DNA from: Enterococcus sp. DIV1094
GTDB lineage: Bacteria > Bacillota > Bacilli > Lactobacillales > Enterococcaceae
Direction of reading: 5' to 3'
Assembly (NCBI RefSeq): GCF_017316305.2
Contig: NZ_CP147250.1
Coordinates: 763,501 to 827,500 of the forward strand
DNA length: 64,000 bases
Below, piece after piece: positions 16,204-26,225 of this stretch. The position numbers and the translations under genes were made by a program. How positions within the stretch are numbered: the stretch's first letter is position 1; the number at the start of each line of letters is the position of its first letter. The notes beneath the pieces are model-generated. The model was not told the origin of the DNA, did not search any database, and saw only the letters and a program-made list of their open reading frames with translations.

Positions 16204-17706
16204 TCAGCTTTGCTTAAATCGATTAGCTTGGAGTTCAAATACTCTCTCGCAAATTTTTTTACCATCACAAGGAGTACCCCTTCCAGTAATCACAAACACT
16301 TCTTTATGATTATTTTTCTTTAATCGATTGGGTACATTTACGACAACCAAGTCATACTTTTTCGTTTCTTGATAGCTTTCAACTTGAACATCATGCTCTT
16401 TTGAAAGTTCTAGTTTTAGCCAATCTATTACCATCACTTCCATCAATGGATCTATGAAAAGCATTACACCAACGCGTAGAGGCAATTCAATTAGTGATTG
16501 TTCGTGGTAAATATATAATAGATATTTATGAAGGATAAAGTCTTTATTTTCTCTCAAAAAAGTGTGTTTATATGCTTCTTTCATGCACCACGAATCAATC
16601 CAGTTACGCACCACAATATCTTTATAATTATATTCTTGATAAAAATGAAGTAACGTAGAATCTATATGAAAAATATACCCTTTAAAAAATAAAATACAAT
16701 GATGGCAATTAAAGACATAATATAAGTAGAACATGCGGTTACAAGGGCTAAAATCACACTCAGATTCATCCGGGAACAAGCGCTTAGTAGAACAGGAATT
16801 TAATTCTGCGATCGATTGACCAACTATATCTTTGCGGTCTATTGAGTAATCAATCATATCCTTTATTTTATCCGAAGAAGAAGGCACGGTAAAAAAAAGA
16901 TTGAATAAGTAACTGCTAACTTTGTCAATTTCGGTTAGTTTAATATGAAATAACTTAAAAAAATTAACGAGAATTTCTGTAAATTCATTATAAAAAATAT
17001 TGTTTTTTAAGTACTGTCGTAAACAAGCACTGATTGCCCCAGCCTCACGATTTTTTTGCCTATTCTTCAACAAATTAGAAAATCATAAAGAAAGTTTTGC
17101 TTTTTGCATTGGTTTGAAATCTGCACCATAATAGGATTCTAAATGCTTAAATAAATGTTCAAATTGAATATAATCTTGAGGATTGTAAAATAGATATTCC
17201 TCTGGAAAAATATTTTGATAAAAAATATGTTCAAAATATCGTAATTGTAATTCATTCCCTTTTAATTGGTTATCTTTGATCTCTATATCAAATTGCTTCA
17301 GTACTAGATTAATTCTTTTCATTCTTCGATACAGATCAGCTCTACTAATCTGTAGAGTCCTAGTCAGATATTCTGCACTAACTGAGCGCTGTTCCAAATA
17401 CTCTCGTATGAGCAAATAATTAATCGATGTTGCTGCATAGATACCAATAATCTCTCCTAATTTTGAATGACCTTGGTCAGACAATACAAACGTATTCAAA
17501 TCTTTTTTATATTGTATCCACTTAGTTCCAAAATGATTGGATAAACGAAAATTTATAGATTCTACAATGTTAAATAATACATTTTGAGATACAGATAACT
17601 TAATTTTCAAAGTTTCTTTATCTACTTTCCCCGCATTTATATATAGCTCATCCAACAAACGTAATTCCCTAAGTTCATAACTATCAAGTAGCTGATCTTT
17701 TAACAC
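16204..17706 (-). pseudogene. Mga-family transcriptional regulator interrupted by an in-frame TGA
   Basis: One continuous 501-codon frame runs from a GTG at 17706 to a stop at 16204 except for a single TGA at 17083-17085, between residues reading AKLSL and FSNLLKNRQ. The first 207 residues carry the two HTH regions (SRADLYRRMKRIN). The second part (288 codons before the final stop) has the helical PRD-like middle and, near the end, an EIIB-like domain. The total of about 500 residues is the usual Mga/AtxA length. An AAGGAG box precedes the GTG. Unless the TGA is a sequencing error, the DNA-binding part is separated from the regulatory part. It is a paralogue of the gene at 1-479. It may have controlled the dyad promoters (inference). 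Confidence 0.88.
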
Positions 17707-18039
17707 TTCATGAACACTCCTTTTAACATACGTTATTAATTAGTGTAACATTTATATAAAAATCACACGTAGGAAGTGATCAAATTATATTTCACAAACC
17801 ATCTTCTTAGGTACATAAGCACTTAAAAAAATTTAAAAATATTTAAATAACGAAAAAATTTAAACAAGTGAAAAAAATTAGCGACAACAACTTAATTTTA
17901 ATTTGTATTTACTTCTTTTAAAAAAATAACCCACTTAGTTATAATTGATTAATTTTAGGCAAACCTTATTATGTAAACTTTTTTATTTTTTTACTTTTTC
18001 GTCTCTTATAATCTAAATATTTCTACTGAAAATAAGGGA

Positions 18040-18067
18040 CAGCACTTAGAATTGAGTTCTAGTGCTG
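18040..18067. other. Hairpin in a gene-free AT-rich stretch
   Basis: A stem (CAGCACT-x-AGAA with its complement) with a small loop. The stretch 17707-18290 otherwise holds no frame I can support. It is markedly AT-rich, with many A and T runs, and contains the promoter side of the Mga-type gene and the terminator at 18185. Confidence 0.4.
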
Positions 18068-18184
18068 AAAGAGGTGTATTCATGTTTTTATGATGGAAGT
18101 ATGTTACTGGTTATAATGTACGTTTAAAGTGTACCCTAAATAAACCGTAACTCACACACTTAGAGTTGCAACAAACGAAAAGAA

Positions 18185-18210
18185 GCCAATCCTAGTCGCA
18201 TAAGATTGGC
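18185..18210 (-). terminator. Intrinsic terminator after the HEPN-like gene
   Basis: A perfect 7-bp stem GCCAATC/GATTGGC with a 12-nt loop is followed by TTCTTTTCGTTT on the minus strand, about 80 nt past the stop at 18291. Confidence 0.65.
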
Positions 18211-18290
18211 CTTGGTGCTTTCATTTCGTACCTAAGTTATATCGTTATTGGTTATAACATACAACTTAAATAGGTACATGAAAAGTACTA

Positions 18291-20007
18291 CTAGGATTCA
18301 GGTTGCTTTGATATTTTATTCAAATAAAGCTCTTCATCTATTTTTGAAATCACAATTAAAAATATTTTTACTAGCATTAAATAGTTGTTTTTATGTTCTT
18401 CCTCAGAAAAACTCTTCCCTGCTCCGTGTAGATAAGCGTTTCTAATTCCTAAAGAATCAGCATACTCTTTATTATTCAAAGTGAAATTCAAGTAATTTGT
18501 TTCATCATTTGAAAAAAAAGTAGAATACTGTTTAAATGAAGGTAAATTTTTTAACTCTTTAATATCTTCCTCTGATAAATATTTTGTGCAAACATAATCA
18601 CACTTATCAAACATTGATTTTATTGTTAAAAAACGATTATCCTCTGGAATATCTTCATTTGAAACTTCGATATATTTATTTTCCAATATTGATTCTATTG
18701 CTCCAATGTCAAGTGGAGGCATTGAATTAAGTAAACCTAAATCGATTTTTCCATATTTTGATAATAATTTATACTGTTTTAGGATAGATTCTAGCTCAAC
18801 TACAAGATGTATATTACGAAAGTAGTAAGGCATGTTGCTACCAATTTCTTCCATAGAGAAACCTTCTATGCCGTATTTCAAAAGAATTTGCTCATTGAAA
18901 AAGCAGGCTAAAAGATTCTCAAATGAAATTTGTTTACCTTGAAAATAGTCTATCAAGCAATCTATGATAGACATCTCAACCATGTTTAGAATATTCTGCG
19001 AAAGTGCAATATCGTACTCATTTTTCCTCTTTGGCTTTACTATTTCAATAAGAGCACTTTCATTTGCTAATATCCTATGAAGAGAAGCTAGTCTTCCATA
19101 CTCATCAATAAGAACTTTTTTATTGATGAAACACAAAATTTCATCTTTTTCTAAAGACTCCAAAGTTTTTCTATTAATAGAGACTGTAATATGATCCTCC
19201 TCGGAATAAAATGTTATAGGTTCTATTTGATCTTGAATAGAAACTTTTGAACTAAAAGTAGAAATTGACTTTTTCATAGTGTCATCTTCCCAGAAATCCT
19301 TTTCAAATTGCTCTATTCGATATCTGGTTAACTCGTCTAAAGGGAATTTTGCATCCTTAAAATTTAACAGCATATCTATAAACATAATATCTCTCAAATT
19401 TTTTTCTTCTAAGAAATCAATTAATGAATTCACCATTTCTTGAAATAGGTTTGATTGTTCAAAGCCTTCTGGAAAGAATATTTTCTCTTTACGTTGAGAT
19501 CTCTCCGTAATTAATCGAATATTTTCAAATAATTTATCCTTGTTATATCTTAAACCATTCAGTATTTCTACAGAATACTTATTTACTATTTTTTTATCTC
19601 CTAAAATATGATGGTATTCTGCAAATTCAGAATGTAAGTATTTACACATTTCTTGATTTGATAACCTTAACCAATAGTTATATTGTGAAAATAATTTTGG
19701 AAAACCTCGATAGGTTTCTGGATCGCTAAAGAATTCATTAATCCAAGTATCAGCATTTTTTCCTCCCAGTGATCTCCCAATAATACTCTTTATTTTTTTT
19801 TTGAGTGTCAGGATAATTATCTAACAATTCTTGTAGATTTTTAATATGGGCTATTCTGTCTTCTATCCATGTTTCTAGTGTATTCAAACCTATAATGTCT
19901 TTTAGGTTATCTGTTCTTTCCATTAACTCAATGTTTTTTAAAAGTTCTTCAAATTCCAAAGGATTATGATAATAGTAGGATATATCTTTGATTTGTTGTT
20001 CAACCAT
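18291..20007 (-). pseudogene. Large unrecognised protein with C-terminal HEPN-like R-x4-H motif, frameshifted at A10
   Basis: Two frames belong together. The first (ATG 20007, AAGGAG upstream) reads 71 residues up to the codons DTQKK. The second continues without a stop from the same point (IKSIIGRSLGG, then DTWINEF, FFSDPETY) down to 18291. They are joined across a run of ten A (plus-strand T at 19793-19802); nine A would give one protein of about 571 residues. As written, the first frame ends at 19750. The protein is helical, soluble and AT-rich in coding. Near the C-terminus GIRNAYLHGAG (18426-18443) matches the R-x4-H motif of HEPN ribonucleases, which are common in abortive-infection proteins. 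I do not recognise the family. The defence role is inference from this motif and the recombinase next door. Confidence 0.7.
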
Positions 20008-20233
20008 GATACTAAATCTCCTTAAAAGTGTATTGGTTTGTAATTTAATATTTATATTCTAGAAAATTAGAACCTTTTTTAAATATGACTGATCTATATC
20101 AAAAAAATTATTTGTATGTCGAAGGTAAGTTACAAGATAAATCAAAACCGTTTCCTAAAACTATTAATTTTTTCACACTATTATTCTCCAAATCTTGTTA
20201 ATTTAAAATTTTAAAAATTAATATAATACTGTA

Positions 20234-20839
20234 CTAATTATTTGTCTTTCTCGAATTTTTGGTAATTCCATACTTCATTCTATATCTTCTAAAAGTTCTC
20301 CGATTGATACCTATTTTTTGTTCTACTTCTTTATCTGTAGATCCTTCTAGAAATAATTTAAAGGCTAACTGAAGACGTGGATCATTTTCTCTATATTTAG
20401 GCTTCCCTCCTTTATATTTTCCTTTAGCTTTAGCAAGTGCAATTCCTTGTCTCTGAGTTTCAAGTATATACTTACGTTCGTCCTCTGCCTGATACTTATA
20501 TAACTCAATGATCAAGTTGTTTAGTAAGCGACGTAGGTTATCATCAGTGATTCCAGTTAAAGCTGGTAGATTTAAGACTTCAAGTGTTGCCTTTTTCATC
20601 TGGATCAAGTTCATTGTTTCCGTTAATTCTTTATTATTACGTCCAAGCCGTTTTAATTCAGTTACTACAACAATATCATCCTCGCGAATAAATTCCATCA
20701 TTTCTTGGAATGCTTCTCGATTTGTATCTTTTCCACTTAGCTTGTCAGTAAAAATTTTTTCACAGTCAGATAAAAGCTCTAATTATCGATCTAAATTCTG
20801 ATCCATACTACTTACTCTTGCATAACCAATTTTTGCCAT
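20234..20839 (-). pseudogene. Serine recombinase (resolvase/invertase type) with premature TAA
   Basis: The complete reading frame begins at the ATG at 20839 with the catalytic-serine motif YARVSS followed by MDQNLDR. It then meets a TAA at 20783-20785 where this family has Gln (DRQLELL); a CAA-to-TAA change explains it. After the stop the frame continues intact: SGKDTNREAF, VTELKRLGRN, the long helix, and a C-terminal HTH (GINRRTFRRYRMKYGI), 201 codons in all. The part from 20701 can be read as a separate 155-residue frame but lacks the catalytic serine. The enzyme would resolve or invert DNA at short sites. It marks the segment 17.7-21.6 kb as mobile-element-derived. Confidence 0.85.
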
Positions 20840-20941
20840 AAAAAATTCTCCCCCACGAAAAATTTCAACTTTTTTAAAATCCTGTTGCCCAACTTAGTTG
20901 ACCTCTTACAAATCCAAGTATATAACGAATATGCAAAAAGC

Positions 20942-20963
20942 CCAACAGGGTATACCCTGTTGG
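20942..20963 (-). terminator. Perfect palindrome with T run (terminator)
   Basis: A 22-bp perfect palindrome (CCAACAGGGTA and its complement) is followed by GCTTTTTG on the minus strand. It probably ends the transcript of the membrane-protein gene at 21108-21386. A recombination site for the neighbouring recombinase is an alternative. The rest of 20840-21107 shows no supported gene. Confidence 0.65.
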
Positions 20964-21107
20964 CTCAACAATGTTGTTTATATAGCTATGTTGATAACGA
21001 AATTTTGATATACAAATACTCTGCCATGCTTGAAATTCTTTAAATGTTGAAAAAAATAAACACAAATTTCCTACATCCCTTTTTTCACCTTATTCTTCCC
21101 AGGGCAA

Positions 21108-21386
21108 TTAAATAATAGTTGAAAAAATAATAAATAAAAACAAAAGTAAAATTCCAACAAGTGGTTCAATCCAAATTTTTTCTGAATTAATAAATACATT
21201 CTTTTTATTTTTAACTAGTCCTCCACCATATTCTTTTGGAAGGGTTAGTTCAAAGAGAAACCCAAATAATAATGGTATCAAAACTGTATACTTAGGTCCT
21301 CTTATCAGTAAGTAGACAGCTGAGCAACTAAGGAAGAACTGTATTACTTTGACTATTCTGATAGAACGAATCGTTTTTAATTTCAA
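21108..21386 (-). CDS. Small membrane protein of unknown function
   Basis: A 92-residue protein that I do not recognise. It has three hydrophobic segments (about 13-27, 33-48 and 73-92), with basic residues at the N-terminus and a polar loop containing KNKKNVFINSEK at about 60-70. The start is a TTG at 21386, with AAAGGGG about 8 nt before it; no ATG fits better. It lies alone between the recombinase remnant and yitT, with its own terminator, and shares the high AT content of the island. Confidence 0.55.
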   Translation of the reverse strand: MKLKTIRSIRIVKVIQFFLSCSAVYLLIRGPKYTVLIPLLFGFLFELTLPKEYGGGLVKNKKNVFINSEKIWIEPLVGILLLFLFIIFSTII

Positions 21387-21602
21387 GATACTGTCCCCTT
21401 TCTTTTATACAAGATCCATAAATTTGTCTTTCCTACTTTCCACTTAAATATATCACGTTATTTTTAAATAATCACAACTCTCTAATAAAGTGTCGTTTTA
21501 GACTAAAAACCGCTAAAAATTTTAGAATCTGGACGATAGGATTATATAAAAACTATATAAACCAATAACTTTTAAGTGCTTTGTATTTAACAAAACAACA
21601 AA

Positions 21603-21641
21603 AAAACACAGCGATAACCATTCAGTTATCCACTGTGTTTT
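21603..21641 (-). terminator. Intrinsic terminator after yitT
   Basis: A stem AAAACACAG-x-GATAAC with its complement and a 6-nt loop is followed by TTTTTTTG on the minus strand. The rest of 21387-21602 holds no gene that I see. Confidence 0.85.
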
Positions 21642-21662
21642 ATCTAACTATTTTACTAAATT

Positions 21663-22538
21663 CTAAATTCCCTCTTCATAAAAACGTCCGAGGATTTGGA
21701 CATTCTCCGCAATGCTGACAAATGCTTGTGGATCGGATGATTTCATTGCTTCACGTAATAAAGGAAGCTCATAGCGAGTAACGATCGTCATTAGGACTGT
21801 TTGTTTATCGTGTTTATATGCGCCTTCTGCTTCATTGATAATCGTGATGCCACGACGCATACATTTTTGGATTGCTTCGATCACTGCTTCGGGATGTTTT
21901 GTCACGATCATGACTTGCATCTTTTTTTGTTTCGTATAGACGACATCGGTTACCTTGCCGCTTACAAAAATCGACAATGCACTATAAAACATATACTGCC
22001 AACCGAAGAGCAAGCCCGCAACGAAAACAATCAACGCATTGAAATAAATGGAAATCGAACCGACTGATCGACCGGTTTTTTTGCGGATCGTAATACTCAC
22101 AATATCTAATCCGCCAGAAGACAAGCCGTTTTTCAATGCTAAGCCAATCCCAACGCCCGTGACTGCACCACCGAATATTGCACAAATGATTGGATCGGTC
22201 GAAAGAATCGTTTGCGGCATGATATGAATACTAAGCGATGTTAAGGTCACAGTTATAAATGTAAAAATCGTGAATTTTTTTCCAAGTTTGAACCAAGCTA
22301 AAAAAAACAATGGAATGTTTAACAAATACAGTGTAGTTGAAACAGGGATCTCAAAACCAATCACTGATTTTGACAGCGTCGTTAAGATTTGCGCAAGACC
22401 TGTTATTCCACTTGAATAGATATTTCCTGGTTGATAAAAAAAATTCAATGCGACTGAAGCAATCAGCGCATAGACGATCGACACCGAAAGTTTGGTCGTA
22501 TAGTCATGATACGCCCAATTTTCGAAAGTTTTTTTCAT
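21663..22538 (-). CDS. yitT: YitT family membrane protein (DUF161/DUF2179)
   Basis: A 291-residue integral membrane protein. About five to six hydrophobic helices fill residues 18-185, beginning with the family segment NFFYQPGNIYSSGITGLAQIL and including NGLSSGGLDIVS. A C-terminal cytosolic DUF2179 domain follows (about 205-285, with MIVTKHPEAVIEAI and GAYKHDKQTVLMTIVTR). The biochemical role of YitT proteins is unsettled. GAGG precedes the ATG at 22538. The gene stands alone, between the AT-rich island and aspS, and marks the return to core genome with higher GC. Confidence 0.92.
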   Translation of the reverse strand: MKKTFENWAYHDYTTKLSVSIVYALIASVALNFFYQPGNIYSSGITGLAQILTTLSKSVIGFEIPVSTTLYLLNIPLFFLAWFKLGKKFTIFTFITVTLTSLSIHIMPQTILSTDPIICAIFGGAVTGVGIGLALKNGLSSGGLDIVSITIRKKTGRSVGSISIYFNALIVFVAGLLFGWQYMFYSALSIFVSGKVTDVVYTKQKKMQVMIVTKHPEAVIEAIQKCMRRGITIINEAEGAYKHDKQTVLMTIVTRYELPLLREAMKSSDPQAFVSIAENVQILGRFYEEGI

Positions 22539-22645
22539 GAGAAAAGCCTCGCTTTATCTGGTATGCCCTTATTATAAGATCTTTTAAGATTTAATCAAGA
22601 GACATCTTTGAAAAAAAGATTGTAATTTCCAAAATAATAGAAAAA

Positions 22646-22707
22646 AGGTTGTGTCAGCGCCACACGCACGAATAAATCGCGACTTACCTGTGACACTTTC
22701 ACAACCT
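22646..22707 (-). terminator. Intrinsic terminator after aspS
   Basis: Long imperfect stem (AGGTTGTG...GTGTCAG with CTGACACAACCT) followed on the minus strand by TTTTTTCTATT. It ends the hisS-aspS transcript. Confidence 0.75.
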
Positions 22708-22744
22708 CTAAATTTCTAAAAAAGGAATTTAACTTTACTGCTTG

Positions 22745-24514
22745 TTACTCAACTTCTGTAACATCGATATTCAATTCAAATAATTGAAGATCAGAAACAG
22801 TGCTTGGTGCATCACTCATCACATCGGCTGCTTTACCATTTTTAGGGAAGGCAATCACTTCACGAATATTATCTTCACCTGCAAGTAACATCACAAAGCG
22901 ATCAAGTCCTAAAGCAATTCCTCCGTGTGGTGGGAAGCCATAGTCTAACGCACTTAACAAGAACCCGAATTGCTCTTCCATTTCTGCTTCAGAGAATCCT
23001 AGTGTTTTCAATACTTTTTCTTGTAATTCTCTCGTATGGATACGTAATGATCCTCCGCCTAACTCATAGCCATTCAAGACGATGTCATATGCCTCTGCAT
23101 AGACTTTTGCTGGATCAGTCGCCAATAGTTCAACATCTGATGCTTTTGGCATCGTAAATGGATGATGAGCGGAAACATAGCGGCCTTCTTCAGCTGAATA
23201 TTCAAATTGTGGCCATTCTGTCACCCATAAGAAATTGAATTTTGACTCGTCGATCAAGCCTAATTCTTTTCCTAAGCGGGAACGGATTGCGCCAAGCGTT
23301 GCGGCAACGACTTCTTCTTTATCCGCACCAAATAATAAAATATCGCCAACTTCAGCGTTGGTTGCTTCAATCAGTGCTTCAGATGCTTCGCCCATGAATT
23401 TCGCGATTGGACCTTTCAAGCCATCTTCTTCCACTTTTAACCATGCTAAGCCTTTTGCTCCGAACTGAGTGGCATATTGACCAAGATTGTCTAGGTCTTT
23501 ACGAGAATACTTGCTTGCTGCATTTTTCGCATTCAATGCTTTGACCACTCCGCCATTTTCAAGTGCCATTTGGAAGACTTTAAACTCAACGTCTTTCACA
23601 ACAGTACTCAAGTCGATCAATTCCATGTCAAAACGTGTATCAGGTTTGTCACTTCCATAGCGACTCATTGCTTCATCATACGTCATGCGTGGGAATGGCA
23701 AAGTGACTTCGATACCACGTACGTCTTTCATCACTTTAGCAATCAAACCTTCTGTATACGTTTGGATTTCTTCAGCGGTCAAGAACGTTGTTTCGATATC
23801 GACTTGCGTAAATTCTGGTTGACGATCGCCACGTAAATCTTCATCGCGGAAGCAACGAACGATTTGATAGTAACGATCAAATCCAGCGTTCATCAATAAT
23901 TGTTTAAATAGTTGTGGTGATTGTGGCAATGCGTAGAAATGCCCTGCATGGATACGTGAAGGAACTAAGTAATCTCTTGCTCCTTCAGGTGTTGATTTAC
24001 CCAGATATGGTGTTTCAATATCCAAGAAATCATGGTCATCCAAATAGTGACGGATCGCTTTTGTTGTATCGTTACGCAATTTGATGTTTTTCGTCATTTT
24101 TGGACGACGTAAGTCAAGATAGCGATATTTCAAGCGAATCTCATCGTTGATCGTTTGTTCATCTTCAATCAAGAAAGGCGGTGTTTTAGCTTGGTTCAAG
24201 ATAATGATCTCATCCGCAATGATCTCAAACTCACCAGTTGCCATTTTAGGATTGATTGCTAGTTCATCACGATTTTTGACTGTTCCAGTTACTTCAATGA
24301 CGTATTCACTACGGCATTTATCGGCGATTTTCCATGCTTCTTTATTGATTTCTGGATTAAAGACGATTTGAACGATTCCTTCACGGTCACGTAGATCGAT
24401 AAAGATCACGCCACCTAAGTCACGTCTTTTTTGTACCCATCCTTTTAATGTGACTGTTTGTCCTAACTGCTTTTCTGAAACAAGTCCACAGTATACTGTT
24501 CGTTGTGCCATCAT
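22745..24514 (-). CDS. aspS: Aspartyl-tRNA synthetase
   Basis: A 589-residue class II synthetase that charges tRNA-Asp. An OB-fold anticodon-binding domain (about 1-105, with [22 protein letters not shown]) precedes the catalytic domain with motif 2 ([18 protein letters not shown]), a bacterial GAD insertion (about 290-410) and motif 3 ([13 protein letters not shown]) near the C-terminus. Length is normal for bacteria. It begins at an ATG at 24514 or 24511, and the hisS stop overlaps it (ATGA), so the two are translationally coupled. Expression is set by the T-box before hisS. Confidence 0.98.
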   Translation of the reverse strand: MMAQRTVYCGLVSEKQLGQTVTLKGWVQKRRDLGGVIFIDLRDREGIVQIVFNPEINKEAWKIADKCRSEYVIEVTGTVKNRDELAINPKMATGEFEIIADEIIILNQAKTPPFLIEDEQTINDEIRLKYRYLDLRRPKMTKNIKLRNDTTKAIRHYLDDHDFLDIETPYLGKSTPEGARDYLVPSRIHAGHFYALPQSPQLFKQLLMNAGFDRYYQIVRCFRDEDLRGDRQPEFTQVDIETTFLTAEEIQTYTEGLIAKVMKDVRGIEVTLPFPRMTYDEAMSRYGSDKPDTRFDMELIDLSTVVKDVEFKVFQMALENGGVVKALNAKNAASKYSRKDLDNLGQYATQFGAKGLAWLKVEEDGLKGPIAKFMGEASEALIEATNAEVGDILLFGADKEEVVAATLGAIRSRLGKELGLIDESKFNFLWVTEWPQFEYSAEEGRYVSAHHPFTMPKASDVELLATDPAKVYAEAYDIVLNGYELGGGSLRIHTRELQEKVLKTLGFSEAEMEEQFGFLLSALDYGFPPHGGIALGLDRFVMLLAGEDNIREVIAFPKNGKAADVMSDAPSTVSDLQLFELNIDVTEVE

Positions 24515-25818
24515 TTTTCCTCCTGTTCAGTCGCTAACGTCATTTCATCATACACTTTGTCAAAGTGGTTATAGATTTCTTCTAATGCATAACTTTTCTC
24601 TGTACGATTTGCCATTGATTTGACGTTGATTGTTTGATTTGCTAATTCGTCGGCGCCGATCACTAAGACCAACTTCGCATCGGCTTTATCTGCTGTCTTA
24701 AATTGGGCTTTCGCTTTACGTCCCATGAAATCACGATCGGCAGAAAAACCAAAATCACGGATTGCTTGAACGATTTTCAATGCTTCGATATTTGTTTCTT
24801 CACCTAGTGCGACAACATAAGCATCTAATGAATTCAGTACAGGGACAGCGACTTCCTCTGCTTCCATCGTTAATAGAATACGTTCGATCCCCATCGCAAA
24901 ACCAAATCCAGGTGTCGCTGGTCCGCCTAGTTCTTCAACTAAGTTATCGTAACGTCCTCCCGCACAGATCGTTGCTTGTGCGCCCATTTTAGGTGCGTCA
25001 CTCATTACTTCAAAAATCGTATGCGTATAATAATCCAATCCACGAACCATGTTGCTGTCGATTTCGTAAGGCACATCTAACGCATCCAACATAGCAATCA
25101 CTGTTTCAAAATGCGCTTTGGCTTTTTCACTTAAATAATCTAAGATCGATGGCGCTTCTGCGACAAATTTTTGATCACGTTTATCTTTACTGTCTAATAC
25201 ACGCAAAGGATTTTCGTGTAAGCGGCGTTGTGAATCTTCACTTAATTCAGCTTCGAATGGGACAAGATAATCGATCAACGCTTGGCGATAGGCTTGACGT
25301 GTTTCTTGATCCCCTAAAGAGTTGATCACTAAACGAATTTGACTGATCCCAAGTTGTTTGAAGAAGTCTAACGCCATCACCATGCTTTCAACATCCGTCG
25401 CAGGATTTTCAGAGCCAAATGCTTCTACACCGATTTGGTGGAATTGACGTAAGCGGCCTTTTTGGGGACGCTCATAACGAAACATTGGTCCCATATAAAA
25501 TGTTTTGTAAGGTTTAGTATATTCTGGCCCAAATAATTTGTTTTCAACAAACGAACGAACGATTGGCGCAGTTCCTTCTGGTCGTAACGTCACATGACGC
25601 TCGCCCTTATCGTAAAAATCATACATTTCTTTTGAAACGATGTCCGTCGTATCGCCTACACTGCGAGCGATCACTTCGTAATGTTCAAAAATCGGCGTGC
25701 GGATCTCATTATATTGATAATCTTTGAATAATAAACGGGCAGTTTCTTCAACAAATTGCCATTTTTCGGATTCTCCAGGTAAAATATCATTTGTTCCTTT
25801 TGGTCTTTGGAAGTTCAT
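24511..25818 (-). CDS. hisS: Histidyl-tRNA synthetase
   Basis: A 435-residue class II synthetase that charges tRNA-His. It opens with [14 protein letters not shown]. Motif 2 is in [21 protein letters not shown], the HisA boxes are in [14 protein letters not shown] and [13 protein letters not shown], motif 3 is [13 protein letters not shown], and a C-terminal anticodon-binding domain lies at about 335-425. The ATG at 25818 has a GGAG site upstream. It is the first gene of the hisS-aspS operon, overlapping aspS by 4 nt, and is preceded by a T-box leader. Confidence 0.98.
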   Translation of the reverse strand: MNFQRPKGTNDILPGESEKWQFVEETARLLFKDYQYNEIRTPIFEHYEVIARSVGDTTDIVSKEMYDFYDKGERHVTLRPEGTAPIVRSFVENKLFGPEYTKPYKTFYMGPMFRYERPQKGRLRQFHQIGVEAFGSENPATDVESMVMALDFFKQLGISQIRLVINSLGDQETRQAYRQALIDYLVPFEAELSEDSQRRLHENPLRVLDSKDKRDQKFVAEAPSILDYLSEKAKAHFETVIAMLDALDVPYEIDSNMVRGLDYYTHTIFEVMSDAPKMGAQATICAGGRYDNLVEELGGPATPGFGFAMGIERILLTMEAEEVAVPVLNSLDAYVVALGEETNIEALKIVQAIRDFGFSADRDFMGRKAKAQFKTADKADAKLVLVIGADELANQTINVKSMANRTEKSYALEEIYNHFDKVYDEMTLATEQEEK

Positions 25819-25860
25819 CTTTTTCTCTCCTTTTCTTCACACTATGTAGTCAATGCAAAC

Positions 25861-26100
25861 AAAAAACACCCTTGTTCGCCATGAACAAGGGTGAATGATT
25901 ATTTCATACACGGTACCACCTATATTTGAAAGATTGCTCTTTCCTCTCACGATTAACGCTCGTCTACGGGACGGCTTTGCACGCGTCCATCTCCAGAGTG
26001 TCTTTCAGAAACTACTTGTTTTAGATCGCTCTCAGCCACGACGATCCTCTCTTATAAAGCCTTTAGTTACTTACTCGCTCTTTCATCGATATTTAAATAT
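25861..26100 (-). promoter_or_regulatory. T-box leader of hisS-aspS
   Basis: On the minus strand the conserved T-box GGTGGTACC (25912-25920) is followed by a terminator hairpin (25867-25893, an 11-bp stem CACCCTTGTTC) and a T run. Further 5' lie stem-I-like elements, including AGTA and the segment GAAAGACACTCTGG, whose GACAC (25998-26002) offers both a GAC (Asp) and a CAC (His) triplet as specifier. The leader senses uncharged tRNA and allows read-through into hisS-aspS. A -10-like TATAAT lies at 26103-26108. This accounts for the gap 25819-26225. Confidence 0.9.
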
Positions 26101-26225
26101 TAATTATAACCTACTAAAAACACAGCTTAAAGTCAAGTATATTCTTGCTGATTTCTTTTTCAAAGTCTTTTTGATTCAGCTTTTGTTCTTTTTGATTTAG
26201 ACTAAATAAAAAAGGAGGTAGAAAA

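Noticed and set aside
20874..21065. 63-residue frame on the minus strand
   Set aside because: It contains a perfect 22-bp palindrome with a T run that is better explained as a terminator, and it has no ribosome-binding site.
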